A DNA stretch of 17,071 bases, taken from the NCBI GenBank assembly GCA_035512595.1, contig DATKDU010000163.1, forward strand, positions 1 through 17,071, given 5' to 3'. Position 1 is the stretch's first letter, and each line of letters opens with the position of its first letter. This DNA is from DATKDU01 sp035512595. Lineage in GTDB: Bacteria > Planctomycetota > Planctomycetia > Pirellulales > Pirellulaceae. Shown here piece by piece: positions 7,082-13,362 of the stretch. The notes below the pieces were generated by a model. That model made no database searches. It had not been told where the DNA came from and saw only the letters and a program-made list of their open reading frames with translations. A program made the translations under genes and the position numbers.

Positions 7082-8687
7082 GGGACACGGGGGGTAGGGA
7101 TTCTGCGCGCTGCTCGTGTTCCAGCCGTTCGATGCCGGCCCGCAACTGTTCGAGTTCAGCGCCCAGGGAGCTTCCGCTGACGCCAGCGGGCGATATCGCC
7201 GATTCCAGAAGGTGCAATTCGTGCCACGCTTCGCGCAGCTCCAGTTCGATCGATTCCGCAGCCGCTTGATCGCTGCGAACAGCGGCAATGACCGTTTCGA
7301 GCGACGGAGTTTTGGACAGGCTGCTCTCTGACTTCTGCTCTCTGCTCTCCGCCGCCGCTTTGACGGGGACTCTTTCGAACAACAGCCCCGGCAGCCAGGC
7401 GTATAGCGCGGCTACGAGCATGCCGGCCGCCATGGCAATCGCCAGGCCCGGCAGCGTACGGAACGAAAGGCTGATCCGGTTGCGCTGTCCAGTTTTTGTG
7501 GTCACGACGACTGGCGGCGGAATCTGCGTCGGCTGCTGCACGTGGGCCAGCCATTTGCCGAGCAGTTCCGCGACTTCTTCGGCCGATTGAAACCGCTCCG
7601 CGGCATTCTTGGCGAGCAGTCTTTCGACGATTGCCGCCAGCCACGCCGGCACATCGGGATTGATCTCGCGAAGCGGCCGCGGCTCGTCGTCGCAGATGCG
7701 GCGCAGCACGGCCAGCGTCGTCTCGGCGCGAAACGGCGGATGGCCGCTGCACATCGCGTAAATCACGCTGCCGAGGCTAAATAGGTCGGCGCGGGCGTCA
7801 ATCGATTCGCCGCGAGCCTGCTCGGGGGCCATGTACTGCGGAGTGCCGGCGATGTAGCCGCTCTGCGTCTGGCTGGCGTCATCGACCGCGCGGGCCAGGC
7901 CGAAGTCGGTGATCCGCACACGCTCCACGCCGTTTTCCAGCAGGATGTTCGCCGGCTTGACGTCGCGGTGAACGAGCCCTTGCGCGTGGGCCGCCGCCAG
8001 CCCTTGCGCCGTCTGCATGGCGATCCGCAGCACTTCCTTCGTCTCCAGCGGTCCCAGCTCGTCGATCCGTTCCTGGAGCGAGCGGCCGGTGACGAATGGC
8101 ATCACCAGGAATGGCGAGGGCCCCGACGTGTCGATGTGATGGATCGGAATGACGTGGTCGTGAACGACGCCGGCGGCTGCTTTGGCCTCTTGATTGAACC
8201 GTTTGCGGGCGGCCGAGCTGCGGACGAGCGTGCCGGAAAGGGCCTTAATCGCGACATACCGATTGAGGCCCGGATCGAATGCCTTGAGCACAATCCCGAA
8301 GCCGCCGCGGCCAATGACTGACTCGATTTCGTACGATCCGAGACGGCCGAGCTTGGCGGGATCGTCGCTGGGGAAGAGAAAGTCGAGATCCTCGTGGCCG
8401 ACGCTGCCAGCTTCGGAGGGTATGGCGACGCAATCCGATGCTGGCAGCATCGGCCACATTATCGGCGGCGTCATCTCCTGCACGGCGACCAGCTCGTCGG
8501 ATGAGCTGAGATATTGTCGCGCGTCGCTGGCCCAATGCTCGCCGCCGGCAAGGGTGTCGAGCTCCTCGCGGCAATGCGGGCAGGATTGCAAATGCCGCGA
8601 TAGCTCGCCGAGTGCGGCCTCGGGCAACTCGCCGGCCAGGGCGAGCTGGAGCTTGCTCGTATCGCAGAGTGTAAATCGGGCGACCAT
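7065..8687 (-). CDS. Transmembrane Ser/Thr protein kinase with N-terminal anti-sigma-type zinc motif
   Basis: A 540-residue kinase. Residues 8-39 carry C8 plus H32-x3-C36-x2-C39, the spacing of a ZAS/zf-HC2 anti-sigma zinc domain. The Hanks-type kinase domain spans about 118-378: glycine loop GRGGFG (126-131), VAIK with K148, HRDVKPAN (240-247), DFG (261-263), GTPQYMAPEQ (281-290). All catalytic residues are present, so it should be active. One membrane helix (about 412-437, LPGLAIAMAAGMLVAALYAW) leads to a coiled-coil C-terminal part (about 465-530). ATG 8687 has GAGG 6-7 nt upstream. The gene directly follows the ECF sigma factor, and kinase plus sigma pairs of this type are known in planctomycetes. 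The simplest model is that the zinc domain holds the sigma factor and kinase activity releases it. A 7-nt repeat lies in the post-membrane linker. Confidence 0.95.
   Translation of the reverse strand: MVARFTLCDTSKLQLALAGELPEAALGELSRHLQSCPHCREELDTLAGGEHWASDARQYLSSSDELVAVQEMTPPIMWPMLPASDCVAIPSEAGSVGHEDLDFLFPSDDPAKLGRLGSYEIESVIGRGGFGIVLKAFDPGLNRYVAIKALSGTLVRSSAARKRFNQEAKAAAGVVHDHVIPIHHIDTSGPSPFLVMPFVTGRSLQERIDELGPLETKEVLRIAMQTAQGLAAAHAQGLVHRDVKPANILLENGVERVRITDFGLARAVDDASQTQSGYIAGTPQYMAPEQARGESIDARADLFSLGSVIYAMCSGHPPFRAETTLAVLRRICDDEPRPLREINPDVPAWLAAIVERLLAKNAAERFQSAEEVAELLGKWLAHVQQPTQIPPPVVVTTKTGQRNRISLSFRTLPGLAIAMAAGMLVAALYAWLPGLLFERVPVKAAAESREQKSESSLSKTPSLETVIAAVRSDQAAAESIELELREAWHELHLLESAISPAGVSGSSLGAELEQLRAGIERLEHEQRAESLPPVSLTPEP
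7321..7348. repeat. 7-nt repeat (CTGCTCT x3, CTGACTT x1) inside the kinase gene
   Basis: Units CTGCTCT at 7321, 7335 and 7342 and CTGACTT at 7328 have an exact 7-nt period. The array is in frame in the kinase gene and gives SREQKSES (about residues 448-455), in the linker between the membrane helix and the C-terminal coiled coil. Confidence 0.85.
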
Positions 8688-8697
8688 GACTACCTCG

Positions 8698-8765
8698 TAG
8701 GACAGGTTTTCAACCTGTCCAAACCATCGTTATTCCTTTTCAGGACAGGTTGGAAACCTGTCCTA
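8698..8765. repeat. Inverted doublet of GGACAGGTT palindromes between sigma factor and kinase
   Basis: The first copy is TAG plus GGACAGGTT-TTC-AACCTGTCC (8698-8720); the second is GGACAGGTT-GGA-AACCTGTCC plus TA (8743-8765). The two copies are reverse complements over 24 nt with one mismatch, so they can form two small hairpins or one long stem with a 22-nt loop. The doublet fills the intercistronic gap: one end gives the sigma factor stop codon and the other abuts the kinase ribosome site (CGAGG). It could tune translation of the kinase relative to the sigma factor. Confidence 0.92.
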
Positions 8766-9359
8766 CTGTTCTCCCTCAATCTCCAGCACTCGCTCCCGCA
8801 GCCGCGCCAGCACCCGGCTCCGGGCGATGTACACCGCCCCGACACTGATGCCGGCCTGTGCCGCCGCATCGCTGGCCGACCGGTTTTCGACCGCCGTCAA
8901 CCAAAAGGCCTCCCACGTCGTCGGGGCGAACTGCCCGCGGATCGATTCGGCCGCGAAGCGGAACAAGCGGCGGTGATAGTCCCGATCCAGCATCTGCGAC
9001 TGCTCGTCCGCCGGCGCGGGCTGCGATTCGAGCATCCGCTGAATGTCGCTGTCGCCGCTGCCGCGGCCATGGCGTCGGTCGCGGCGGAGCAGGTTGAGCA
9101 TCAGGTTTCTCGCGATGCGGAACAGCCAGGTGCGGAACGAACCTTGGGCTGGATTGGGCTTGAAGCGGCCGGCCGCCTTGGCGACCGCCCGGAACACGTC
9201 CTGGCACAGGTCGCGGGCGTCGGCATCTTGCAGCCCCTGCCGCCGGGCCAGGCCGTACACCAACGGCTCGTACAGCGACACGAACTCCCCCCAGGCCCGC
9301 TCGTCGTGCGGGTCCTGAATGCGGAGCAAGAGGCTATAGCGAGTGCTGGCAGCGGACAA
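8763..9359 (-). CDS. RNA polymerase ECF-type sigma factor
   Basis: Sigma-70 family factor of the extracytoplasmic-function type that directs RNA polymerase to a specific promoter set. Region 2 lies in YEPLVYGLARRQGLQDADAR through DVFRAVAKAAGRF and GSFRTWLFRIARN (core binding and -10 recognition). Region 4 is TWEAFWLTAVENRSASDAAA with the helix-turn-helix AAAQAGISVGAVYIARSRVL (-35 recognition). I chose TTG 9359 (198 aa, MSAASTRYSLLLRIQDP) because GGAGG lies at 9365-9369 with a 5-nt spacer. A GTG at 9386 would add nine residues with a Cys-rich, unlikely N-terminus. It is first in a cluster with the zinc-motif kinase, its likely regulator, and with the coiled-coil protein. The TAG stop is repeat-derived. 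Confidence 0.93.
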   Translation of the reverse strand: MSAASTRYSLLLRIQDPHDERAWGEFVSLYEPLVYGLARRQGLQDADARDLCQDVFRAVAKAAGRFKPNPAQGSFRTWLFRIARNLMLNLLRRDRRHGRGSGDSDIQRMLESQPAPADEQSQMLDRDYHRRLFRFAAESIRGQFAPTTWEAFWLTAVENRSASDAAAQAGISVGAVYIARSRVLARLRERVLEIEGEQ

Positions 9360-9442
9360 ACAAACCTCCACACAGAGAATACACACCGCCGAGCCGGGAA
9401 TCTTTCGCCGGAAAACAGAAAATCTTGTGGTTGGCCCGCCAA

Positions 9443-9468
9443 GGACAGAATCAAGGGGGACAGAATCA
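9443..9468. repeat. Direct repeat GGACAGAATCA x2
   Basis: GGACAGAATCA occurs at 9443-9453 and 9458-9468, 15 nt apart, in the gap between the divergent sigma factor and DUF1501 genes. It could be a pair of binding sites or a fragment of a dispersed repeat. Nothing else in 9387-9603 is convincing as a promoter. Confidence 0.6.
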
Positions 9469-9603
9469 TTTGTTACCCAAACCAGTCAACAACTGTTGCT
9501 TGCACGGCCGACTTCTGTTAAATAAACAGGGATGGATGCGAGGCTCGCCTCTGGGCGGCCTTCCATCTCCCGCCTGAAAACTTCCCGCCTCCGAGGCCCC
9601 GCC

Positions 9604-10929
9604 ATGCTCAACCTTCTATCTGGCACCACGCGCGACTGCGAGCGCGTCAGCCGCCGCAGCTTCCTCCAGGTCGGCACTCTCGCCGGCATTGGCCTGTCGC
9701 TGCCCATGGCTCTGGCCGCCAAACGGCAGGCACTCGCCGCGGGCAAGTCGTCGAGCGATGTCAACTGCATCCTGGTCTGGGCTCAAGGCGGCACCAGCCA
9801 TCACGACACGTTCGACCCCAAGCCCACCGCGCCCGTCTCGGTCAAGGGCGAGTTCAACGTCATCGACACGGCGATCCCCGGTGTGAAGTTCACCGAGGTC
9901 TGCCCGACCTTCGCCAAGGAGGCCAAGCGGTTCGCCGTCCTTCGCGGCTGGAACCCCAAGAACGGCAGTCACGGCACGGCCGACCAGTACGTCATGTCGG
10001 GCCGCAAGTTCAACCAGGCCATTCACTATCCGACCTACGGCTCGGTCGTCAGCTACCACCACGGCTTCAAGTCGGCAATGCCGCCGTTCGTCCAACTCGG
10101 CACCAGCGTCGATCATCGCTTTGGCGGCGGCATGGCCGGCGTTCTCGGCCTGGCAAACAACCCCTTCGAGATCACCAGCGACCCGAATGCCGACAAGTTC
10201 ACCGTGCGGGACATCACGCCCCCCAGCGGCATCACGGCCGAGCGGATCGACCGCCGCAAGCGGATGCTGGCGCGAGTTGACGAGTTGCAGCAGCGGATCG
10301 ACCTCCAGCCCGAGGCGTACGAAGCGCTCGACGAGAACTACAAGACGGCGCTCAACATGATCACGGCCCCGGAGACGAAGGGGGCTTTCGAGCTGGACAA
10401 GGAGCCGAAGGAATTGCGCGACGCCTACGGCCGCAACAAGCTCGGCCAGAGCCTGCTCCTCTCGCGGCGGTTGATCGAAGCCGGTGTGCGGTTCGTCACC
10501 GTCACCGACGGCGGCTGGGACACGCACGCCAACAACTTCAAGTCGCTCAAGGATTCGCGAATGCCGCCGATCGACAAGGGGCTGCCGCAGCTTCTCATTG
10601 ATCTCGAGCAGCGGGGCCTCTTGGAAAACACGCTGGTGATGTGGCTGACCGACTTCGGCCGGACGCCGAAGATCAACTCGGCCAGCGGCCGCGACCACTG
10701 GGCGAGCACAGGGTTTGCGATCATGGCCGGGGCGGGCATTCCGGGCGGGCACGTCCTCGGCGCGACCGACGACGAAGGGGGCTTCGTCACCAAGGATGAA
10801 TACCACTCCGAGAACATCGCCGCCACGGTCTACCACAAGCTGGGCATTCCGCTGGAGCTGATCGCCTATTCCCAGGACGGCCGCCCCGTGCAGTTGATCG
10901 AAGGAGAGCCAATCAAGGAGTGGCTGTAA
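9604..10929 (+). CDS. DUF1501 protein, Tat-exported
   Basis: Member of the DUF1501 family, very abundant in planctomycetes and related in fold to sulfatases and alkaline phosphatases; no activity is established. The N-terminus has a twin-arginine signal, VSRRSFLQVG (R17, R18), then a hydrophobic stretch (TLAGIGLSLPMALAA), so export across the membrane is expected. Family blocks seen are CILVWAQGGTSHHDTFDPKP, FAVLRGWNPKNGSHGTADQY, the VTDGGWDTHANN block, MWLTDFGRTPKIN and a C-terminal GIPLELIAYSQDGRPVQLIE. I chose ATG 9604 (441 aa) because it puts the Tat motif near the start; an in-frame ATG at 9532 would add 24 residues of low-complexity text. A GAGG lies about 9 nt before ATG 9604. DUF1501 genes often pair with DUF1549/DUF1553 (cytochrome-type) genes; none is adjacent here, so it may act alone or with a distant partner. 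Confidence 0.93.
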   Translation: MLNLLSGTTRDCERVSRRSFLQVGTLAGIGLSLPMALAAKRQALAAGKSSSDVNCILVWAQGGTSHHDTFDPKPTAPVSVKGEFNVIDTAIPGVKFTEVCPTFAKEAKRFAVLRGWNPKNGSHGTADQYVMSGRKFNQAIHYPTYGSVVSYHHGFKSAMPPFVQLGTSVDHRFGGGMAGVLGLANNPFEITSDPNADKFTVRDITPPSGITAERIDRRKRMLARVDELQQRIDLQPEAYEALDENYKTALNMITAPETKGAFELDKEPKELRDAYGRNKLGQSLLLSRRLIEAGVRFVTVTDGGWDTHANNFKSLKDSRMPPIDKGLPQLLIDLEQRGLLENTLVMWLTDFGRTPKINSASGRDHWASTGFAIMAGAGIPGGHVLGATDDEGGFVTKDEYHSENIAATVYHKLGIPLELIAYSQDGRPVQLIEGEPIKEWL

Positions 10930-10934
10930 TGCAG

Positions 10935-11012
10935 AATGACCAATGACCAGTCCCAATGACCAATGGAACGATACTCATTGGTCATTGGGACTTGGTCATT
11001 GGCCATTTTTTT
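10935..11012. terminator. Long hairpin of AATGACC/GGTCATT 7-nt repeats between convergent genes, with T-run
   Basis: AATGACC units at 10935, 10942 and 10955 are followed by inverted GGTCATT at 10980 and 10994, with the variants GGGACTT (10987) and GGCCATT (11001). 10941-10965 pairs with 10975-11000 over about 25 bp with a single bulged T and a 9-nt loop. Seven T residues (11006-11012) follow on the plus strand, so it looks like a good intrinsic terminator for the DUF1501 gene. It may also stop the opposing hydrolase transcript. The CCAATGA unit also supplies the hydrolase stop codon TGA. Confidence 0.65.
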
Positions 11013-11937
11013 GGGTGTACGTTGACGCGTACCTGGTCATCAGCCACGCCTCCAATCTCCGAATCAGGTCGCTCTGGACCCCCGTGTAGATGTGATCGGC
11101 TTCGGGCACAACTTCGACGTCGATTGGCCCTCCTGGTGGCTTCGCTTGCTGGACCAGCTCGACGACCCCTGCGAAGGGGACTCCCAAAGTGGATAACTCT
11201 TTGCTGCCGTACGTGAACAGAGCCGGGCACGGCAGCCGATCGAGCAGCGGATAGATGTTGTACCGCTCGGCCGGGCCGTACTTGTCGAGGTAGCTGCCGG
11301 CGGAAATCTGGGCGTTGAACGGATGGCGAGCCCAGAACAGCTCGCTGCCGCGCCCTTCGTCCACCAGCTTCTGGGCGGTGCGGATCGAGCCGAGAAACTC
11401 CGGGCTGGCGTCGGGCGAATGCTCGAATGCCGCGTACGACAGTCGCGGCGGCGAGATGGCGATCAGGCCGCAGGCGGATAGCTCCGGCTCGTGCGTCAGT
11501 GCGTAGACCGACTTGATCGCTCCCAGGCTATGCCCGGTCAGCAGCACCCGCGACCAGCCGCGGCGGCGCAGAAATTCGAGCCACGTCCGCACGTCGTCGC
11601 AGCATTCGGCGACCACTTCGTACGCCGCACCGAGCTGCCGGAAGCTGCCGCCAATCCACTGGCTGTAGTACCAGTCGTGGCCGCGGGTATTGGCCAAGAG
11701 CACGTTGATGCCGAGTTTTGACAGCGCCGGGCCGATCTTCTCGAACAGGCCCGACGAGTAAAAATTCGCGCCGACGCCGTGGAGGCAGAGAACGGCGTCG
11801 ATCGACAACTCGTAGGACGGCCCTTCCGGGCCGTCCTCGCCGGCCTGGAAAGGCCGGCCTACATTTTCCGCCGCAACGATCGCCCCGTCCAGCCGCACGC
11901 CGTCGCGACAGGTCGTACGGACGAGGTCCACGAGCAT
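10996..11937 (-). CDS. Alpha/beta hydrolase
   Basis: Alpha/beta hydrolase-fold protein, 313 residues, no signal peptide, probably cytoplasmic. Landmarks are the oxyanion-loop block LCLHGVGANFYSSGLFEKIG (51-70), NTRGHDWY (83-90), the nucleophile elbow GHSLG with S137, and a C-terminal ADHIYTG with H282 as the likely catalytic histidine. The acid residue is less clear; E247 in YGSKEL is near the usual place. The substrate is unknown; the HGVGANFYS pattern recalls esterase-like families. ATG 11937 has a strong ribosome site GGAGGAG 7 nt upstream. Residues 26-42 (VGRPFQAGEDGPEGPSY) are encoded by two tandem palindromic repeats inserted in frame between the first strands, and the tail KNGQ plus stop derive from a 7-nt repeat. 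It is convergent with the DUF1501 gene. Confidence 0.9.
   Translation of the reverse strand: MLVDLVRTTCRDGVRLDGAIVAAENVGRPFQAGEDGPEGPSYELSIDAVLCLHGVGANFYSSGLFEKIGPALSKLGINVLLANTRGHDWYYSQWIGGSFRQLGAAYEVVAECCDDVRTWLEFLRRRGWSRVLLTGHSLGAIKSVYALTHEPELSACGLIAISPPRLSYAAFEHSPDASPEFLGSIRTAQKLVDEGRGSELFWARHPFNAQISAGSYLDKYGPAERYNIYPLLDRLPCPALFTYGSKELSTLGVPFAGVVELVQQAKPPGGPIDVEVVPEADHIYTGVQSDLIRRLEAWLMTRYASTYTQKNGQ
11813..11861. repeat. Tandem palindromes inside the hydrolase gene (GGACGGCCC and GCCGGCCT hairpins)
   Basis: Two back-to-back perfect hairpins: GGACGGCCC-TTCC-GGGCCGTCC (11815-11836) and GCCGGCCT-GGAA-AGGCCGGC (11839-11858). The composite is bounded by TAG at 11813 and CTA at 11861, the same flanks as the GGACAGGTT family. 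It is read in frame without a stop as hydrolase residues 26-42 because the flanking TAG/CTA falls out of phase. Confidence 0.92.
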
Positions 11938-11952
11938 GAGGCGGCTCCTCCG

Positions 11953-12028
11953 ACAAGCCTGAAGCGCAAGCGAAGGAGACGCCGTTTTGCCAGTGGAAGC
12001 CTGTCCTTCGCTCGCGCTTCAGGCTTGT
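11953..12028. repeat. 25-bp inverted repeat (ACAAGCCTGAAGCGCAAGCG type)
   Basis: The left arm at 11953-11977 starts ACAAGCCTGAAGCG; the right arm at 12004-12028 ends CGCTTCAGGCTTGT. The arms are complementary at 24 of 25 positions around a 26-nt loop. It fills the gap between the 158-aa protein gene (12039-12515) and the hydrolase gene, both on the minus strand. It may act as a processing or attenuation hairpin for a shared transcript, or as a mobile hairpin element. Confidence 0.92.
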
Positions 12029-12038
12029 GGCGTTGCGA

Positions 12039-12515
12039 CTACCCCGTGGCAGCCGGCGTTTCTTTCGCCGGAGGCGTGGCCAATTGCGAGAGGACCTGGA
12101 GCACGCCATTGAGGTGTGAGAGGCGCGGGCCGAACCGATCGACGAACTCGCTGAGCATGTACTCGCTCTCGGCCATCGATTCGCCGCCGTCGAGGACCTC
12201 CTGCGTCATCGTCTCCAGGAACTGGTGCTGCACCTTGGCCAGCGATTCGGTGGCCGTGAAGCAGACGTGCGTCAATTCCGGGTGGGCTTCCTTCCAGCGG
12301 GTCAGCTCCGCCTCCCGCCGCTTGTGCGGCAGGCACAGATGGTGCGTCAGCTCCGACAAGATGGCGATCTCCTTCTTCTGCCCCTCCACCAACTGGTGCA
12401 AGAGGCCGACGATCAGTTCGTTGGCATCGATCGATTGCGTCTGGGCGGCCTGAGCCGCTGCGTCGGCAGTCACGTCGATGCTGAAGAGCGGGGAGAATTG
12501 CCGTTCGTAGGACAT
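12039..12515 (-). CDS. Helical protein of unknown function
   Basis: A protein of 158 residues with no family I can name. Almost all of it is predicted helical: residues about 28-66 (NELIVGLLHQLVEGQKKEIAILSELTHHL), a charged stretch KRREAELTRWKEAHPEL, then TATESLAKVQHQFLETMTQE and FVDRFGPRLSHLNGVLQVLSQL. The heptad-like pattern suggests a coiled coil or helical bundle. No signal peptide or membrane segment is present, so it should be cytoplasmic. I chose ATG 12515 (MSYERQFSPLF) because GGGAG lies upstream and because the longer frame back to 12617 runs through repeat sequence. The C-terminus is a short Pro/Ala tail (TPPAKETPAATG). The regular FVDRFGPRLSHLNGVLQVL block looks like a conserved family, but its role is unknown. 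Confidence 0.82.
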   Translation of the reverse strand: MSYERQFSPLFSIDVTADAAAQAAQTQSIDANELIVGLLHQLVEGQKKEIAILSELTHHLCLPHKRREAELTRWKEAHPELTHVCFTATESLAKVQHQFLETMTQEVLDGGESMAESEYMLSEFVDRFGPRLSHLNGVLQVLSQLATPPAKETPAATG

Positions 12516-12581
12516 GCGGAGGAACTCCCAAGAGGTACCGTCAGTATACACGCCGAGGCGTGAGTGTCGAGAAGTTGGCGA

Positions 12582-12650
12582 AAGTAGCCAAAGTCGTGGG
12601 AGTTCGGAGGTATGCACCGTCGGTCCGAAGTCTTACGACTTCGGCTACTT
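12582..12650. repeat. Inverted doublet of AAGTAGCCGAAGTCGTAAGA-type element
   Basis: A 27-nt segment at 12582-12608 and its inverted copy at 12624-12650 agree at 23 of 27 positions. The right copy is itself a perfect hairpin (CCGAAGTC-TTAC-GACTTCGG). Copies are 15 nt apart. This is the main structure in the gene-free stretch 12516-12830, together with the hairpins at 12682-12700 and 12768-12786. I see no coding sequence or clear promoter there. Confidence 0.85.
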
Positions 12651-12681
12651 ACAGTTTGTCTGGAAGGGTTTGCGGGTTGAC

Positions 12682-12700
12682 GCGTCTGTGCCGCAGACGC
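12682..12700. repeat. Hairpin GCGTCTG-TGCCG-CAGACGC
   Basis: Perfect 7-bp stem with a 5-nt loop, single copy in the window. It lies in the long leader before the gene at 12831 and looks like another dispersed hairpin family; there is no T-tract. Confidence 0.7.
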
Positions 12701-12767
12701 CCTGGCCAGCGTGGTCGGCGTTGCATCTTAAAGCACGCGGTCCAAACGCCCGATGGATGAGCAGACA

Positions 12768-12786
12768 CTTGCCGCAAGGCGGCAAG
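12768..12786. repeat. Hairpin CTTGCCGC-AAG-GCGGCAAG
   Basis: Perfect 8-bp stem with a 3-nt loop, 45 nt before the ATG of the next gene. In the plus-strand message it would be a stable 5'-leader hairpin, but it lies too far upstream to mask the ribosome site by itself. Confidence 0.7.
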
Positions 12787-12830
12787 CGCAAACCTCGCCC
12801 AGACCGCACAGATTCACACCTGGATGCTGC

Positions 12831-13352
12831 ATGACTGCTGCTGCGAAGTCCCCCGCGATCGGATTTTTGACCGCCGTCGAGCATGCCGAGTTCGGCATTT
12901 TCGGCGGCTATTTGATCTTGAATGCCGCGGGGCGTCCGCTGGAGTTCCACTGCACCGCGCCCGTCAAGGCGAACCGGGCGCAGGAAATCCTCTATGGACC
13001 GACGCTCCGCGACTACCTCTACGAGCAGATCGCACCCGCCTTGCTCGCCAAGGCAAAGGCCACGCCGGCGCTCGTCTGCACCGACGTGAAATCGCTCCGC
13101 CTGGACGGCGAAGTGCCGCTGGTGACGATCCTCGCCGCAGAGGAAGCGCCGAGCGGCGGCGATACAACCACGTTTCGGCTCGGCGCGAACTGGGCGAGCC
13201 TGCCCCCCCAGCGAGCCGCGGAGCAGCCGGCGATCGAGAATCGCTGGCAGCAGCTTTCCGCGGGGGGGCTCGATTTGCGGGAGCCCTTCGGCCGGATTCG
13301 CGAGGCACTCGAAGAAGCGCAGAAAGCGGCCGCCAGCAAGTCGGCGGCGTAG
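12831..13352 (+). CDS. Protein of unknown function upstream of SNF2 ATPase
   Basis: A protein of 173 residues from ATG 12831 (MTAAAKSPAIGFLTAVEHAE). No named domain is recognised. The N-terminal half is compact and strand-rich with a regular block, GFLTAVEHAEFGIFGGYLIL, then NAAGRPLEFHCTAPVKANRA and EILYGPTLRDYLYEQIAPAL, which looks like a conserved family. The C-terminal third is less ordered and ends in an Ala/Lys-rich helix (RIREALEEAQKAAASKSAA). A longer frame from ATG 12753 would add 26 residues made mostly of a hairpin repeat, so I reject it; the ribosome site before 12831 is weak (GGATG). The stop is 10 nt before the SNF2 start, so the two are almost certainly cotranscribed and probably work together. 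No signal peptide is present. Confidence 0.85.
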   Translation: MTAAAKSPAIGFLTAVEHAEFGIFGGYLILNAAGRPLEFHCTAPVKANRAQEILYGPTLRDYLYEQIAPALLAKAKATPALVCTDVKSLRLDGEVPLVTILAAEEAPSGGDTTTFRLGANWASLPPQRAAEQPAIENRWQQLSAGGLDLREPFGRIREALEEAQKAAASKSAA

Positions 13353-13362
13353 GCGAAGAGCC

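Noticed and set aside
9616..10956. 446-codon open frame on the minus strand opposite the DUF1501 gene
   Set aside because: The sense strand encodes clear DUF1501 blocks and a Tat signal; the antisense frame is a codon-bias shadow.
12753..12830. Longer N-terminus for the gene at 12831
   Set aside because: The added 26 codons run through a hairpin repeat and have no better ribosome site.
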